DNA of 64,000 bases from Rachycentron canadum (taxonomy: Eukaryota > Chordata > Actinopteri > Carangiformes > Rachycentridae): the NCBI GenBank assembly GCA_038496675.1, contig CM076653.1:17974051-18038050 (forward strand), written 5' to 3'. The position numbers and the translations under genes were made by a program. Positions 63,864 through 64,000 of this stretch are shown here, piece by piece. The notes beneath the pieces are model-generated. The model searched no databases. It was given only the letters and a program-made list of their open reading frames with translations, and had not been told where the DNA came from. Position 1 is the first letter of the stretch. Each line of letters begins with the position of its first letter.

Positions 63864-64000
63864 TAGTGTGCAAAGTTTGGGAGCAAAGTGATTTTAAGCA
63901 ACACAGTTTTCCCACCATGGGAATTCAACACTGAGTTGGTCCAAGTCATGACTGATTGATTGAGTTGAGTTTGTGATGAAGTTCTCATTGGTCAGCCAAG

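Larger units (their letters stand above)
36840..64000. other. Long non-coding stretch, 5' part of locus or intergenic
   Basis: About 27 kb with no supported exon. It contains a foldback repeat (41.5 kb), copies of a dispersed repeat (41.3-42.2 kb and 52.2 kb), two Tc1-family fossils, microsatellites (47.1, 55.7, 59.5 and 63.8 kb), a C15 run at 51.1 kb and several unique stretches rich in TAAT-type motifs. Whether this is further OXR1 intron or upstream intergenic DNA cannot be told from the sequence. Confidence 0.45.

Noticed and set aside
1..64000. CRISPR arrays, bacterial operons, phage or plasmid features
   Set aside because: No regularly spaced repeats, no dense ORFs, and the sequence has vertebrate introns and retroelements throughout.

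Overview
The window looks like nuclear DNA from a ray-finned (teleost) fish, and almost all of it is non-coding. It has long CA/TG microsatellites, long A/T homopolymers, and degraded copies of several dispersed repeats familiar from teleost genomes: L2/Rex1-type LINEs, a tRNA-derived SINE, Tc1-like transposons and MITE-like elements. There are no long ORFs, operons, Shine-Dalgarno sites or other prokaryotic features. Most ATG-to-stop ORFs are chance readings of repeats or intron DNA.

The only protein-coding gene I can support is on the minus strand and is read from high to low coordinates: oxidation resistance 1 (OXR1; oxr1a versus oxr1b cannot be decided). Two exons are convincing. The exon at 28331-28527 has a textbook acceptor (pyrimidine tract ending ctgcag), an ATAG|gtaaat donor, and encodes the conserved LKKKSQSVDI ... 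ELKR.YTI block near the OXR1 N-terminus. The exon at 6467-6623 begins with ATG in a good context, encodes an N-terminus starting MDY like the alternative short-start OXR1 isoforms, and ends at a strong ACAG|gtcagt donor. Both exons end after one base of a codon, and that base is G, so both can splice to the same downstream exon. That exon, and the LysM and TLDc exons after it, would lie beyond the left edge (below position 1). A third, weaker candidate at 36634-36839 has the phase needed to join the 28.5 kb exon and could be an upstream first exon. On this reading the window holds the 5' part of OXR1 with at least two alternative N-termini, the shorter one driven by an internal CpG-rich promoter near 6.3-6.9 kb.

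Layout: 1-6466 is intron downstream of the MDY exon, with a LINE remnant (about 2.2-2.6 kb) and a possible conserved regulatory block (about 4.9-5.3 kb). 6467-6960 is the alternative exon and promoter. 6.96-28.3 kb is a large intron with a tRNA-SINE (11.5 kb), a (TG)n of about 91 bp (18.9 kb), a MITE (21.8-22.2 kb), a polypyrimidine tract (24.2-24.5 kb) and a LINE 3' end nested in an older repeat (26.3-27.1 kb). 28.5-36.6 kb is intron or upstream sequence with dispersed repeats. 36.8-64 kb is non-coding, with a foldback repeat at 41.5 kb, two Tc1-family fossils (56.8-57.75 kb and 59.6-60.3 kb), several microsatellites, and homeobox-motif-rich blocks that may be conserved non-coding elements.

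Protein-family and repeat-family assignments rest on recalled family features, not on a search. Splice and repeat structures are read directly from the sequence.
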